Below are positions 7,368-14,509 of a DNA stretch of 39,610 nt, one piece after another. The notes under the pieces were generated by a model. It was not told the DNA's origin and did no database searches. It saw nothing but the letters and a program-made list of their open reading frames with translations. The stretch is taken from assembly GCA_934569045.1 (NCBI GenBank), contig CAKTJX010000023.1:1-39610 (forward strand), written 5' to 3'. The position numbers and the translations under genes are program-made. Positions within the stretch are counted from its first letter, which is position 1. Every line of letters begins with the position of its first letter. This stretch comes from an uncultured Oscillospiraceae bacterium (lineage in GTDB: Bacteria > Bacillota > Clostridia > Oscillospirales > Oscillospiraceae).

Positions 7368-9112
7368 CAGTCTTCACTTCCTTTCTGCTGAGATTCATAG
7401 ATACCCCGATAGAATTCGGAGTTTTTCATCAGAGTGTCGTGGTCGCCGACGCAGGCCACATGGCCGTTTTCCATCACCAGGATCAGATCGGAATCCTGGA
7501 TGGAGGAAATCCGCTGGGCAATGATCAGCTTGGTGGTGCCGGGAATCTCTTCCTTGAAGGCCTTGCGGATCATGGCATCGGTGTGGGTGTCCACCGCGGA
7601 GGTGGAGTCGTCCAGAATCAGAATTTTGGGCTTTTTCAGCAGGGCCCGGGCGATGCAGAGCCGCTGCTTCTGGCCGCCGGAGACGTTGCTGCCGCCCTGC
7701 TCGATGTGGGTATCGTAGCCATCGGGGAAGGAGCGGATGAATTCATCGGCACAGGCGAGCTTGCAGGCGTGAACCAGCTCCTCGTCCGTGGCATCCGGGT
7801 TGCCCCAGCGCAGATTTTCCCTGATGGAGCCGGAGAACAGGGTGTTCTTCTGCAGCACCATGGCCACATTGTCCCGGAGCACTTCCAGATCGTAGTTCCG
7901 TACGTCCACGCCGCCCACCTGGATGGTGCCCTCGGTCACGTCATACAGTCTGGGAATCAGCTGCACCAGGGTGCTCTTGGAGGAGCCGGTGCTGCCGAGG
8001 ATGCCCACGGTGGCGCCGGAGGGAATGTGCAGGTTCACATCCTGCAATGCCGGACGCTTGGCCTTGGCGGAGTAGCGGAAGGACACATCCTCAAAGTCGA
8101 TGGAGCCGTCAGCCACGGTCTTCACCGGGCTTTCAGGAGAAACCAGGTTGGGCTCCTCCTCCAGAATCTCATAGCAGCGATGCATGGGGGCACGGGCCAT
8201 GACCATCATGACAAAGACCATGGACAGCATCATCAGACTGGTGAGAATCTGGGTGGTGTAGGTGAACATAGAGCTCAGTTCGCCGGTGGTGAGACCGAAG
8301 GCGGCGTTGTTGCCGGAAGCCACCACCATCCTGGCACCCACCCAGGAAATCACCAGAATGCAGGCGTAGACGCAGATCTGCATGGCCGGGGAATTCACCG
8401 CCAGAATGCGCTCTGCCTTGCAGAAGTCCCGGTAGATGGAATCGGAGACGGTCTTGAATTTGCTGACCTCTTTGTCCTCTCTTACAAAGCTCTTGACCAC
8501 CCGGATGCCGTGGACGTCCTCCTGCACCACGGTGTTCAGCTGGTCATAGGTCTTGAAAACCCGGTCGAAGAGCTTGAACACCATGGGCACGATGGCAGCC
8601 AGCACCAGCACCAGAATGGGAATGGCGACAAAATACACGGTGCTGAGCCGGGGGCTGATCCGCAGGGTAGAGGCCATGGCGAGAATCAGCATCATGGGGC
8701 AGCGGATGGCCATACGGATCATCATCTGGAAGGCCATCTGCAGCGTTGCTACGTCCGAGGTCAGCCGAGTGACGATGGACGCGGAGGAGAATTTGTCGAT
8801 GTTGGAAAAGCTGTATTCCTGCACCCGATAGTACATATCGTGGCGCAGATTTTTGGAAAAGCCGGTGGCGGCCTTGGAGGCGTAGTTGGCAGAGGCCACG
8901 CCGAAGACCAGGGATACCACGGCGCACAGAAGAAGCTGCAATGCCTTCTGCCACACCACGGTCATATTCCCGGCGGCAATGCCGTAGTCGTAGAGGTCTG
9001 CCATGACCAGCGGGATGGTCACTTCCATGGCGACCTCGCCGATCATGCACAAGGGGCTCACCAGGGCTGCCCACTTGTATTCCCGGATGCACCGGGCAAG
9101 TCGTTTGATCAT
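7367..9112 (-). CDS. ABC exporter half-transporter, degenerate ATP-site subunit
   Basis: 581 residues: six-helix membrane domain (about 15-300) and ATPase domain. Walker A reads GSTGSSKST (about 372) with Ser for the last Gly. Walker B reads LILDDSTSAVD, with Asp where the catalytic Glu should be (about 501). The switch His is replaced by Gln (IAQRISS, about 533). The signature VSGGQKQR is intact. This pattern is known from heterodimeric exporters such as TM287/288 and BmrCD, where one of two ATP sites is non-hydrolytic. The start ATG overlaps the MarR stop (ATGA), so the three genes are one transcript. Family and heterodimer are well supported; the substrate is not visible. Confidence 0.9.
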   Translation of the reverse strand: MIKRLARCIREYKWAALVSPLCMIGEVAMEVTIPLVMADLYDYGIAAGNMTVVWQKALQLLLCAVVSLVFGVASANYASKAATGFSKNLRHDMYYRVQEYSFSNIDKFSSASIVTRLTSDVATLQMAFQMMIRMAIRCPMMLILAMASTLRISPRLSTVYFVAIPILVLVLAAIVPMVFKLFDRVFKTYDQLNTVVQEDVHGIRVVKSFVREDKEVSKFKTVSDSIYRDFCKAERILAVNSPAMQICVYACILVISWVGARMVVASGNNAAFGLTTGELSSMFTYTTQILTSLMMLSMVFVMMVMARAPMHRCYEILEEEPNLVSPESPVKTVADGSIDFEDVSFRYSAKAKRPALQDVNLHIPSGATVGILGSTGSSKSTLVQLIPRLYDVTEGTIQVGGVDVRNYDLEVLRDNVAMVLQKNTLFSGSIRENLRWGNPDATDEELVHACKLACADEFIRSFPDGYDTHIEQGGSNVSGGQKQRLCIARALLKKPKILILDDSTSAVDTHTDAMIRKAFKEEIPGTTKLIIAQRISSIQDSDLILVMENGHVACVGDHDTLMKNSEFYRGIYESQQKGSED

Positions 9113-9564
9113 TGATGGGATTCCTCCTTTTTGAGTTCTGCTTCAAATTCCGGGGCGAGGTTCCGCATGGCCCGGTGCAGATACTGCCGGAACTGGGCTT
9201 CCTCTTCTTCTGAAAAGCCCGCCAGGAGCTTTTCATCGCCGCGCCGGATCATGGCGGCCATGGTTTCGTTGCACTGCTGCCCCTTGGGAAGAATATAGAC
9301 GAGCTTCCGCCGCCGGTCTTCCGGGTCCGGGCACAGGGCAATAAATTCCTTCTTTTCCAGCCGAGCCAGAAGGCCGGATACGGTGGGGTGGCTCAGGTGA
9401 AACCGATCCTCAATATCCTTGGCACAGGGCGGCGTTTCACAGTGGGACAGATACCCCATAATGTGCCCCTGGGAAAAGGTCAGATCCATGGAAGACAGCG
9501 CCTGATCCATGGCATGCCCCAGGGCGCAGTCCAGACTGCGGAACATACGGCCAAAGGTCAACAA
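9109..9564 (-). CDS. MarR-family transcriptional regulator of the exporter operon
   Basis: 151 residues. Winged helix-turn-helix with the MarR pattern: TFSQGHIMGYLS, then CAKDIEDRFHLSHPTVSGLLARLEKKEFI and the wing PDPEDRRRKLVYILPKG (about 80-100), flanked by dimerisation helices. The start chosen is TTG at 9564, because ACGGAGGTGA sits seven bases upstream; a longer frame upstream reads through that ribosome site and the promoter. It is the first gene of the operon with two ABC half-exporters. A dyad GTAGC-AA-GCTAC lies between its -10 and its ribosome site, so it probably represses its own operon and lets go when the exporter substrate binds. The ligand is unknown. Confidence 0.9.
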   Translation of the reverse strand: MLTFGRMFRSLDCALGHAMDQALSSMDLTFSQGHIMGYLSHCETPPCAKDIEDRFHLSHPTVSGLLARLEKKEFIALCPDPEDRRRKLVYILPKGQQCNETMAAMIRRGDEKLLAGFSEEEEAQFRQYLHRAMRNLAPEFEAELKKEESHQ

Positions 9565-9585
9565 GAAATCACCTCCGTTAATTAG

Positions 9586-9597
9586 GTAGCAAGCTAC
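9586..9597 (-). promoter_or_regulatory. Putative MarR operator dyad
   Basis: Perfect dyad GTAGC-AA-GCTAC, five bases downstream of the -10 box of the MarR operon and just before the GGAGG. The position suits steric autorepression. Confidence 0.5.
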
Positions 9598-9602
9598 GCA
9601 AT

Positions 9603-9630
9603 ATTCTAGCACGATTTTTTCAAATTGCAA
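9603..9630 (-). promoter_or_regulatory. Sigma-A promoter of the MarR-ABC exporter operon
   Basis: On the minus strand TTGCAA (9625-9630), 16-base spacer, TAGAAT (9603-9608). It is 39 bases upstream of the TTG start. Confidence 0.5.
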
Positions 9631-9658
9631 GCGGGCGGATTATTTTTTACAGTTCGTT

Positions 9659-9692
9659 CAAAAATGAAGCACCCCGCGCCGGAGGCACGGGG
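9659..9692 (-). terminator. Intrinsic terminator after the HAD gene
   Basis: On the minus strand CCCCGTGCC (9684-9692) pairs with GGCGCGGGG (9672-9680), then TGCTTCATTTTT. Confidence 0.6.
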
Positions 9693-9720
9693 GAGGGGAG
9701 ACACAAACCCCAATTTTTCG

Positions 9721-10350
9721 TTACTCCGCCTCAACCTCCACGCCCTTCTCCTTCAGCTCCCGGCGCAGGCGCGCCGTGTCGCCGCGGAAGATGATCCCGT
9801 CCATGCCGGTGCAGAGGGCGGCCTCGATGTTGGCGGGGGAGTCGTCAATGAAGACGCACTGGGCGGGGGCTAAGTGGAAGCGGTCGTAGAGCCTGCGGTA
9901 GATTTCGTACTGGGGCTTGATCATCTGCTCCTCGGCGCTGACCATGAGCCCGTCAAAGCACTCGGCGCCGGGGATGCGGTCGAAGTATTTGCGCAGATCC
10001 ACGCTGGCATTGCTCAATAAATAGATGCGGTAGTCCTTCTGCTTCAGCTCCCGCAGAAGCTCTGCCATGCCCTCCATGGGCCGCAGCGGGCGGCGCCACC
10101 AGCCCATGACGATTTCCTCCACGGCGCTGTGGAGCTTCTGGGGGAGCCGGGCGTTGACCCGATCCACGATCTCCGTCAGAGCAATGGTGCCGTGGTCTGA
10201 CCGAACCCACTCCACACTCTGAAAGAGCTCCGTGCTGAGCAGCTGCTTCTCCGCCTCGGTCAGCCCCATGTGCTCGATCAGGGGCATGGGCTGCCAATGG
10301 ATCAGCACCTGGCCCATATCAAAAACGACGGTCGTGATTTTCTTCTGCAT
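9721..10350 (-). CDS. HAD-superfamily hydrolase, YihX-like
   Basis: 209 residues. The nucleophile motif is VVFDMGQVLIHW near the N terminus, where the second Asp of DxD is Gly, as in YihX-like members. Motif II is LLSNAS (about 105), the conserved Lys falls in EEQMIKPQYEIYRRL (about 142) and motif III is VFIDDSPANIEAA (about 165). Such enzymes remove phosphate from small sugar phosphates or nucleotides; the substrate cannot be read. The ATG at 10350 is chosen because AAAGGAAG lies eight bases upstream; the ATG at 10371 would put this site inside the gene. It has its own promoter and terminator and is divergent from the lysine operon. Confidence 0.85.
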   Translation of the reverse strand: MQKKITTVVFDMGQVLIHWQPMPLIEHMGLTEAEKQLLSTELFQSVEWVRSDHGTIALTEIVDRVNARLPQKLHSAVEEIVMGWWRRPLRPMEGMAELLRELKQKDYRIYLLSNASVDLRKYFDRIPGAECFDGLMVSAEEQMIKPQYEIYRRLYDRFHLAPAQCVFIDDSPANIEAALCTGMDGIIFRGDTARLRRELKEKGVEVEAE

Positions 10351-10379
10351 AAGGATCTTCCTTTCTGCCATTTTTCACA

Positions 10380-10409
10380 ATTTTACCACAGCCCCCGGGG
10401 ACAATGCAA
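10380..10409 (-). promoter_or_regulatory. Promoter of the HAD hydrolase gene
   Basis: Minus strand TTGCAT (10404-10409), 18-base spacer, TAAAAT (10380-10385), 30 bases before the ATG. Confidence 0.45.
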
Positions 10410-10459
10410 GCGGGTTTTCACAGACTTTTTGCATCTGCCCCAAATGCGCAAAAAGACTA

Positions 10460-10488
10460 TTGACATTTGTCCCTTTGGGGAGTACCAT
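10460..10488 (+). promoter_or_regulatory. Sigma-A promoter of the lysine-riboswitch operon
   Basis: Perfect TTGACA (10460-10465), 17-base spacer, TACCAT (10483-10488). Transcription would begin just before the riboswitch. Confidence 0.6.
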
Positions 10489-10508
10489 AAGGGCACAAAT
10501 TGAATCGC

Positions 10509-10674
10509 TTATGGTAGAGGCGCGGCACGCAAGAGTCGCATCCACGCAAGGGCCTTACAGCCCGGGGTGCAAAAGGGTATGCCGCCGAAGTGGGACAGCA
10601 TTGTAAGGCGCTTTCCTGCTGGGCCGTCAGAGAATATCTGCCGGACTGTCACGTTTATGTGGAGCGCTATCGTA
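10509..10674 (+). promoter_or_regulatory. Lysine riboswitch (L-box)
   Basis: The conserved lysine aptamer elements occur in order: GGTAGAGGCGCG (10513), CAAGAGTCGCA, the GGGGTGCAAAAGGG region, TGCCGCCGAAGT (about 10578), TGCTGGGCCGTCAG, GGACTGTCACG, and GTGGAGCGCTATC closing the first stem. The class binds lysine and turns genes off when lysine is plentiful. A terminator hairpin follows at 10714, so control is by premature termination. It marks the downstream ABC importer as a lysine transporter. Confidence 0.92.
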
Positions 10675-10713
10675 GGATCCGGCAGCAAGCAGCATTGCCT
10701 CGTCGTATTTTAC

Positions 10714-10745
10714 CTGGATCGCCTGCATAGGCGGTCCAGTTTTTT
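10714..10745 (+). terminator. Terminator of the lysine riboswitch
   Basis: CTGGATCGCC (10714-10723) pairs with GGCGGTCCAG (10730-10739) with one wobble, loop TGCATA, then six T. Placed 40 bases after the aptamer and 45 before the first gene. Confidence 0.85.
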
Positions 10746-10789
10746 GTATCCGACAATCTTCGGAAAAACAGAAAAAGAGGTAAAAGAAA

Positions 10790-11701
10790 ATGAGAAGAAC
10801 CGTAACCCTGCTGCTGGCCCTGGTGCTGGCCCTGTCCCTGGCCGCCTGCGGCTCCGCATCCACCGCATCCACCACCGCTGCCGCCGCGGCGCCCGCCGAG
10901 GAGACCACCGCCGCCGCCGGAAACACCGGCGTGGAGGACGGCGTCCTGACCATCGCCATGGAATGCGCTTACGCCCCCTATAACTGGATGCAGGGCGATG
11001 ACTCCAACGGCGCGGTGCCCATCTCCAATGTCCCCGGCTCCTACGCCAACGGCTATGATGTGATGATCGGTAAGAAGATTGCCGAGGCCAACGGCTGGCA
11101 GCTGGAGGTCATCCAGGCCGACTGGGATTCCCTGGTGCCCGGTGTTCAGTCCGGCATCTATGACGCGGTCATCGCCGGTCAGTCCATGACCGCCGAGCGC
11201 AGTGAGCAGGTGGACTTCGCCGGCCCCTACTTCTACGCCACCATCGTCTGCGTCACCAAGAAGGACAGCGCCTTTGCCTCCGCCAAGTCCATTGCCGACC
11301 TCTCCGGCGGCAAGTGCACCGCCCAGATCGCCACCATCTGGTATGACCAGTGCCTGCCCCAGATCGAGGGTGCCCGGGTCATGACCGCCGCCGAGACCGC
11401 CCCCGCCATGCTGATGGCCCTGGAGACCGGCAGCGTGGACTTCATCTGCACCGATATGCCCACCGCCCAGGGCGCTGTTGCCGCCTACCCCGACATGACC
11501 ATCCTGGACTTCTCCGGCACCGATGGCGACTTCCAGTTCTCTGACGAGGTTCGTGCCGAGAACGTCAACATCGGCGTGTCCGTCAGAAAGGGCAACACCG
11601 AGCTGAAGAACAGCATCGATGCCGTGCTCTCCACCATGACCGCCGACGATATGAACGCCCTCATGGAGCAGGCCATTGCTATCCAGCCCCTGAGCGAGTA
11701 A
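10790..11701 (+). CDS. Lysine ABC importer, substrate-binding lipoprotein
   Basis: 303 residues. Signal peptide ending in lipobox LAAC (Cys near residue 20), followed by an Ala/Thr/Glu-rich tether (about 21-48). The SBP_bac_3 fold starts at LTIAMECAYAPYNWMQ; GYDVMIGKKIAEANGW, then SGIYDAVIAGQSMTAERSEQVDFAGP is the ligand-contact signature of amino-acid binding proteins. The C-terminal lobe has GSVDFICTDMPTAQG. It captures amino acid at the cell surface and delivers it to the permease at 11728. The lysine riboswitch in its leader makes lysine the likely substrate. RBS GAGGTAAAAGAAA precedes the ATG. Family certain; lysine is inferred from regulation. Confidence 0.9.
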   Translation: MRRTVTLLLALVLALSLAACGSASTASTTAAAAAPAEETTAAAGNTGVEDGVLTIAMECAYAPYNWMQGDDSNGAVPISNVPGSYANGYDVMIGKKIAEANGWQLEVIQADWDSLVPGVQSGIYDAVIAGQSMTAERSEQVDFAGPYFYATIVCVTKKDSAFASAKSIADLSGGKCTAQIATIWYDQCLPQIEGARVMTAAETAPAMLMALETGSVDFICTDMPTAQGAVAAYPDMTILDFSGTDGDFQFSDEVRAENVNIGVSVRKGNTELKNSIDAVLSTMTADDMNALMEQAIAIQPLSE

Positions 11702-11727
11702 GAAGTTAAAAGGAGATATTTGCTTTC

Positions 11728-12588
11728 ATGGAAATTCTGATTCAGCTTGCCTCCGATATCGGTAAGCTCTGGTCCAAATATGGCAGTTCCTATTTGGCCG
11801 GTATGCGTTCCACCCTGATCCTGGCGCTTGTTGCAACGGCCATCGGCTGCGTCATCGGCTTCATCTGCGGCGTTCTGAATACCATCCCCTGCGCCCCTGG
11901 AGACTCCGGGCTGAAAAAGTTTTTCCTGAAGCTGATCCGGATCATCCTCCGGATCTATGTGGAGATTTTCCGGGGGACCCCCATGGTGCTGCAGGCCGTG
12001 TTCCTATTCTACGGTCTGCCCTATTTCACAGGCGGTGCCCAGCGGTTTGACAACGTCTGGGTGGCGGCCATCCTGGTGGTGTCCATCAACACGGGCGCGT
12101 ATATGGCCGAATCCGTCCGGGGCGGCATCATCTCCGTGGACCCAGGCCAGACCGAGGGAGCCAAGGCCATCGGCATGACCCATGTGCAGACCATGCTGAA
12201 TGTGATCCTGCCCCAGGCCCTGCGGAACATCATGCCCCAGATCGGCAACAACTTTATTATTAATGTAAAAGATACCTCCGTCATGTTCATCATCGGCTTC
12301 CCGGACTTCTTCTCCGCCCACCGGGCCGCGGTTGGTGCCAGCTATCTTTACTTCCCCTCCGCCACGGTGGAAATGGTCGGGTATCTGACCATGACCCTGA
12401 TCGCCTCCTTCCTGCTGCGGGCGTTGGAAAAGAAGATGGACGGCTCCGGCGACTACGAGCTGGTCCAGGTGGACCCCCTGGTGATGACCGCCGGGACCTA
12501 CAGCCACCCGGACAAGGGAACCCCCTTCGACGAGCAGAACAAGGAATACCGGGAGGCCCGGAATGGAAGAAACGGAGGCGCACGCTGA
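11728..12588 (+). CDS. Lysine ABC importer, permease subunit
   Basis: 286 residues, His/Glu/Gln/Arg permease family. Transmembrane helices around 27-50, 75-100, 108-125 and 205-235; the EAA loop that docks the ATPase is at about 150-170 ([20 protein letters not shown]). The first helix [18 protein letters not shown] is typical. A hydrophilic tail of about 45 residues follows the last helix, longer than usual. AAAGGAGATAT lies upstream. It forms a homodimeric channel with the ATPase encoded by the overlapping gene at 12563. Confidence 0.92.
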   Translation: MEILIQLASDIGKLWSKYGSSYLAGMRSTLILALVATAIGCVIGFICGVLNTIPCAPGDSGLKKFFLKLIRIILRIYVEIFRGTPMVLQAVFLFYGLPYFTGGAQRFDNVWVAAILVVSINTGAYMAESVRGGIISVDPGQTEGAKAIGMTHVQTMLNVILPQALRNIMPQIGNNFIINVKDTSVMFIIGFPDFFSAHRAAVGASYLYFPSATVEMVGYLTMTLIASFLLRALEKKMDGSGDYELVQVDPLVMTAGTYSHPDKGTPFDEQNKEYREARNGRNGGAR

Positions 12589-13330
12589 TATGGACGATTT
12601 GATTTTGCAGGTCAACCACCTGTCCAAGAGCTTCGGTACCCATGAGGTGCTGAAGGATATCGATTTTACTGTCAAAAAGGGCGACGTGACCTCCATCATC
12701 GGTGCCTCCGGCTCTGGCAAGAGTACGCTGCTGCGCTGCATCAACCTGCTGGAGACGCCTTCCTCCGGTGAAATCCTGTACCACGGCCAGAACGTGGCGG
12801 GCCGGGGGGTAAACCAGCCGGAATACCGGAGCCATGTGGGCATGGTGTTCCAGTCCTTCAACCTGTTCAACAATATGACCGTGCTGGAAAACTGCATGGT
12901 GGGCCAGATCAAGGTTCTGAAGCGAAATAAGGACGAGGCCCGGAAGACCGCCCTGGAGTACCTGGACAAGGTGGGCATGGCCCCCTATATCAACGCCAGA
13001 CCCCGGCAGATTTCCGGCGGCCAGAAGCAGCGGGTAGCCATTGCCCGGGCCCTGGCCATGAATCCCGAGGTGCTGCTTTTCGACGAGCCCACCTCCGCCC
13101 TGGACCCGGAAATGGTAGGCGAGGTGCTGTCCGTTATGAAACGCCTGGCCCAGGAGGGCATGACCATGCTGGTGGTTACCCATGAGATGGCCTTCGCCCG
13201 GGACGTGAGCAACCATGTGGTCTACATGGCAGGTGGCGTTATCTGTGAGCAGGGCGCTCCCGCCGAGCTCTTCGGCAATCCCCAAAAGCAGGAGACAAAG
13301 GACTTCCTTTCCCGCTTTACAAAGGCATAA
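12563..13330 (+). CDS. Lysine ABC importer, ATPase subunit
   Basis: 255 residues, polar amino-acid importer ATPase (GlnQ/HisP type). Walker [11 protein letters not shown]-loop [17 protein letters not shown], signature [15 protein letters not shown], Walker [14 protein letters not shown] and switch [11 protein letters not shown] are all intact. The ATG at 12563 follows GGGAGG and overlaps the permease gene by 26 bases. An alternative start at 12590 ([16 protein letters not shown]), two bases after the permease stop, would give a protein closer to usual family length. The gene closes the lysine-riboswitch operon; its stop codon lies inside the terminator stem. Confidence 0.92.
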   Translation: MEETEAHADMDDLILQVNHLSKSFGTHEVLKDIDFTVKKGDVTSIIGASGSGKSTLLRCINLLETPSSGEILYHGQNVAGRGVNQPEYRSHVGMVFQSFNLFNNMTVLENCMVGQIKVLKRNKDEARKTALEYLDKVGMAPYINARPRQISGGQKQRVAIARALAMNPEVLLFDEPTSALDPEMVGEVLSVMKRLAQEGMTMLVVTHEMAFARDVSNHVVYMAGGVICEQGAPAELFGNPQKQETKDFLSRFTKA

Positions 13331-13367
13331 TTTTTGGGCCGCTGCGCAATGCAGCGGCCCAAAAATT
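13329..13367. terminator. Two-way intrinsic terminator between convergent genes
   Basis: A perfect 17-base stem, AATTTTTGGGCCGCTGC (13329-13345) and its complement (13351-13367), with a five-base loop and A/T tracts on both sides. The stop codons of both convergent genes fall in its arms. Confidence 0.9.
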
Positions 13368-14172
13368 ATCTCGCGCGAAGCTCCCAGAACGCCACCGCGC
13401 TGGCGGCAGCAACGTTCAGAGAGTCCACCCCGTGGAACATGGGAATTTTTACGGTGTAGTCGCAGGCTGCAATGGTGCTCTCTGCCAGACCGTCTCCCTC
13501 GGTGCCCAGCACCACGGCCAGCCGGTCCTGCTGCCGCAGAATGGGGTCATCGATGGACAGACTGTCGTCCGTCAGCGCCATGGCCGCCGTGGCAAACCCA
13601 TGGGCCTTGAGGATTGCCTGCCAGTTCTCCGGCACATAGGCCCAGGGCACCTGGAACACCGTGCCCATGCTGACTCTGGCGCTGCGGCGGTACAGCGGGT
13701 CCGTGCAGCCGGAGGTCAGCAGCACCGCGTCCATGCCCAGTGCCGCCGCGCTGCGGAAGATGGCCCCCACGTTTGTGGGATTCATCACGTTTTCCAGCAC
13801 CGCCACCCGGCGGCAGCTGCTGAGAATCTCCTCCGCGCTGGGCTGCTTTGGCCGCAGCATGGCGCAGAGCATGCCCCGGGTCAGCTGGAACCCCGTGAGC
13901 TTTGTGAGAATTTCCATGTCCGCTGTGTAAACCGGAACGTCTCCGCAGCGTTCAATGGCCGCCTGGGCCTCCACGTTGCAATGGCTCCGCTCTACCAGCA
14001 GGGATACGGGCCTGCACCCGGCATCCAGGGCCCGGCAGATGACCTTGGGGCTCTCCGCAATCAGCATCCCCTTCTTCGGCTCAAACCGATTCAGCAGCTG
14101 CGCCTCCGTCAGCCGGGCATACACGTCCAGCTCCGGAGCCTCAAAATCCGTAATTTCCGTAAAGTGAATCAT
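13366..14172 (-). CDS. SpoU/TrmH-family RNA 2'-O-methyltransferase
   Basis: 268 residues. The C-terminal SPOUT knot has the three SpoU motifs: NPTNVGAIFRSAAALGMDAV (about 132-151), VVLGTEGDGLAES (about 219-231) and IPMFHGVDSLNVAAASAVA (about 243-261). The N-terminal part (about 1-110) is the substrate-binding L30e-like domain. These enzymes methylate the ribose 2'-OH of a guanosine or other base in rRNA or tRNA, with SAM as donor. The exact RNA target is not clear; 23S rRNA is the commonest for this branch. GGAGACG precedes the ATG, and a perfect consensus promoter lies upstream. Confidence 0.9.
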   Translation of the reverse strand: MIHFTEITDFEAPELDVYARLTEAQLLNRFEPKKGMLIAESPKVICRALDAGCRPVSLLVERSHCNVEAQAAIERCGDVPVYTADMEILTKLTGFQLTRGMLCAMLRPKQPSAEEILSSCRRVAVLENVMNPTNVGAIFRSAAALGMDAVLLTSGCTDPLYRRSARVSMGTVFQVPWAYVPENWQAILKAHGFATAAMALTDDSLSIDDPILRQQDRLAVVLGTEGDGLAESTIAACDYTVKIPMFHGVDSLNVAAASAVAFWELRAR

Positions 14173-14198
14173 GTTTCGTCTCCATGGGTTTTCTTTTT

Positions 14199-14227
14199 AT
14201 TATACTGTGGAAGGATTCCTATGTCAA
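14199..14227 (-). promoter_or_regulatory. Consensus sigma-A promoter of the RNA methyltransferase gene
   Basis: Minus strand TTGACA (14222-14227), 17-base spacer, TATAAT (14199-14204): a perfect match at 27 bases from the ATG. Confidence 0.8.
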
Positions 14228-14243
14228 AGGGGTATCTTTTCCC

Positions 14244-14272
14244 TTGCATTGCGGGGAAGCACAGGGTATAAT
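14244..14272 (+). promoter_or_regulatory. Probable promoter of the carbohydrate ABC operon
   Basis: TTGCAT (14244-14249), 17-base spacer, perfect TATAAT (14267-14272). It lies 238 bases before the first gene, with a MITE in between. Confidence 0.5.
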
Positions 14273-14326
14273 GGGCGGTAGAGTTTATGTGGGACAGATG
14301 CGGAAATCGAGGCTTGCGGGGAAGAC

Positions 14327-14453
14327 AAATTGACAGTTGACAATTGATAATTGACAATTGTGGTGTCCCTCCGGGACGAATTTAAAAATTTTTTGAATTA
14401 TTTCCGAAGGAAATACCTTCATTGTCAACTGTTAATTGTAAATTGTCAATTCA
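14327..14453. repeat. MITE-like element with TTGACAAT-rich inverted ends
   Basis: The left end (14327-14360, repeating AATTGACAgTTGACAATTG) is an imperfect inverted copy of the right end (about 14421-14452), some 33 bases with about six mismatches. Between them lie two small hairpins, GTCCCTCCGGGAC (14364) and TTCCGAAGGAA (14402), around an A/T-rich centre. No coding capacity. It sits in the leader between the promoter at 14244 and the ATPase gene, so it would be part of the mRNA. The rest of the gap 14173-14509 holds only the two promoters and a ribosome site. Confidence 0.65.
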
Positions 14454-14509
14454 TTCCTCCACGGGCTTTGATTAATCCACCTTTCCCCGATAAAAAAGGA
14501 TGGACTGCG

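Noticed and set aside
5532..9115. Two long plus-strand open frames opposite the ABC exporter genes
   Set aside because: They mirror the codon pattern of GC-rich genes on the other strand, have no ribosome sites and have His/Gly-rich compositions without domains.
14351..14509. Upstream extension of the sugar ABC ATPase through the MITE
   Set aside because: Low-quality sequence with no family match; the ATG at 14510 has a ribosome site and starts at the normal family N terminus.
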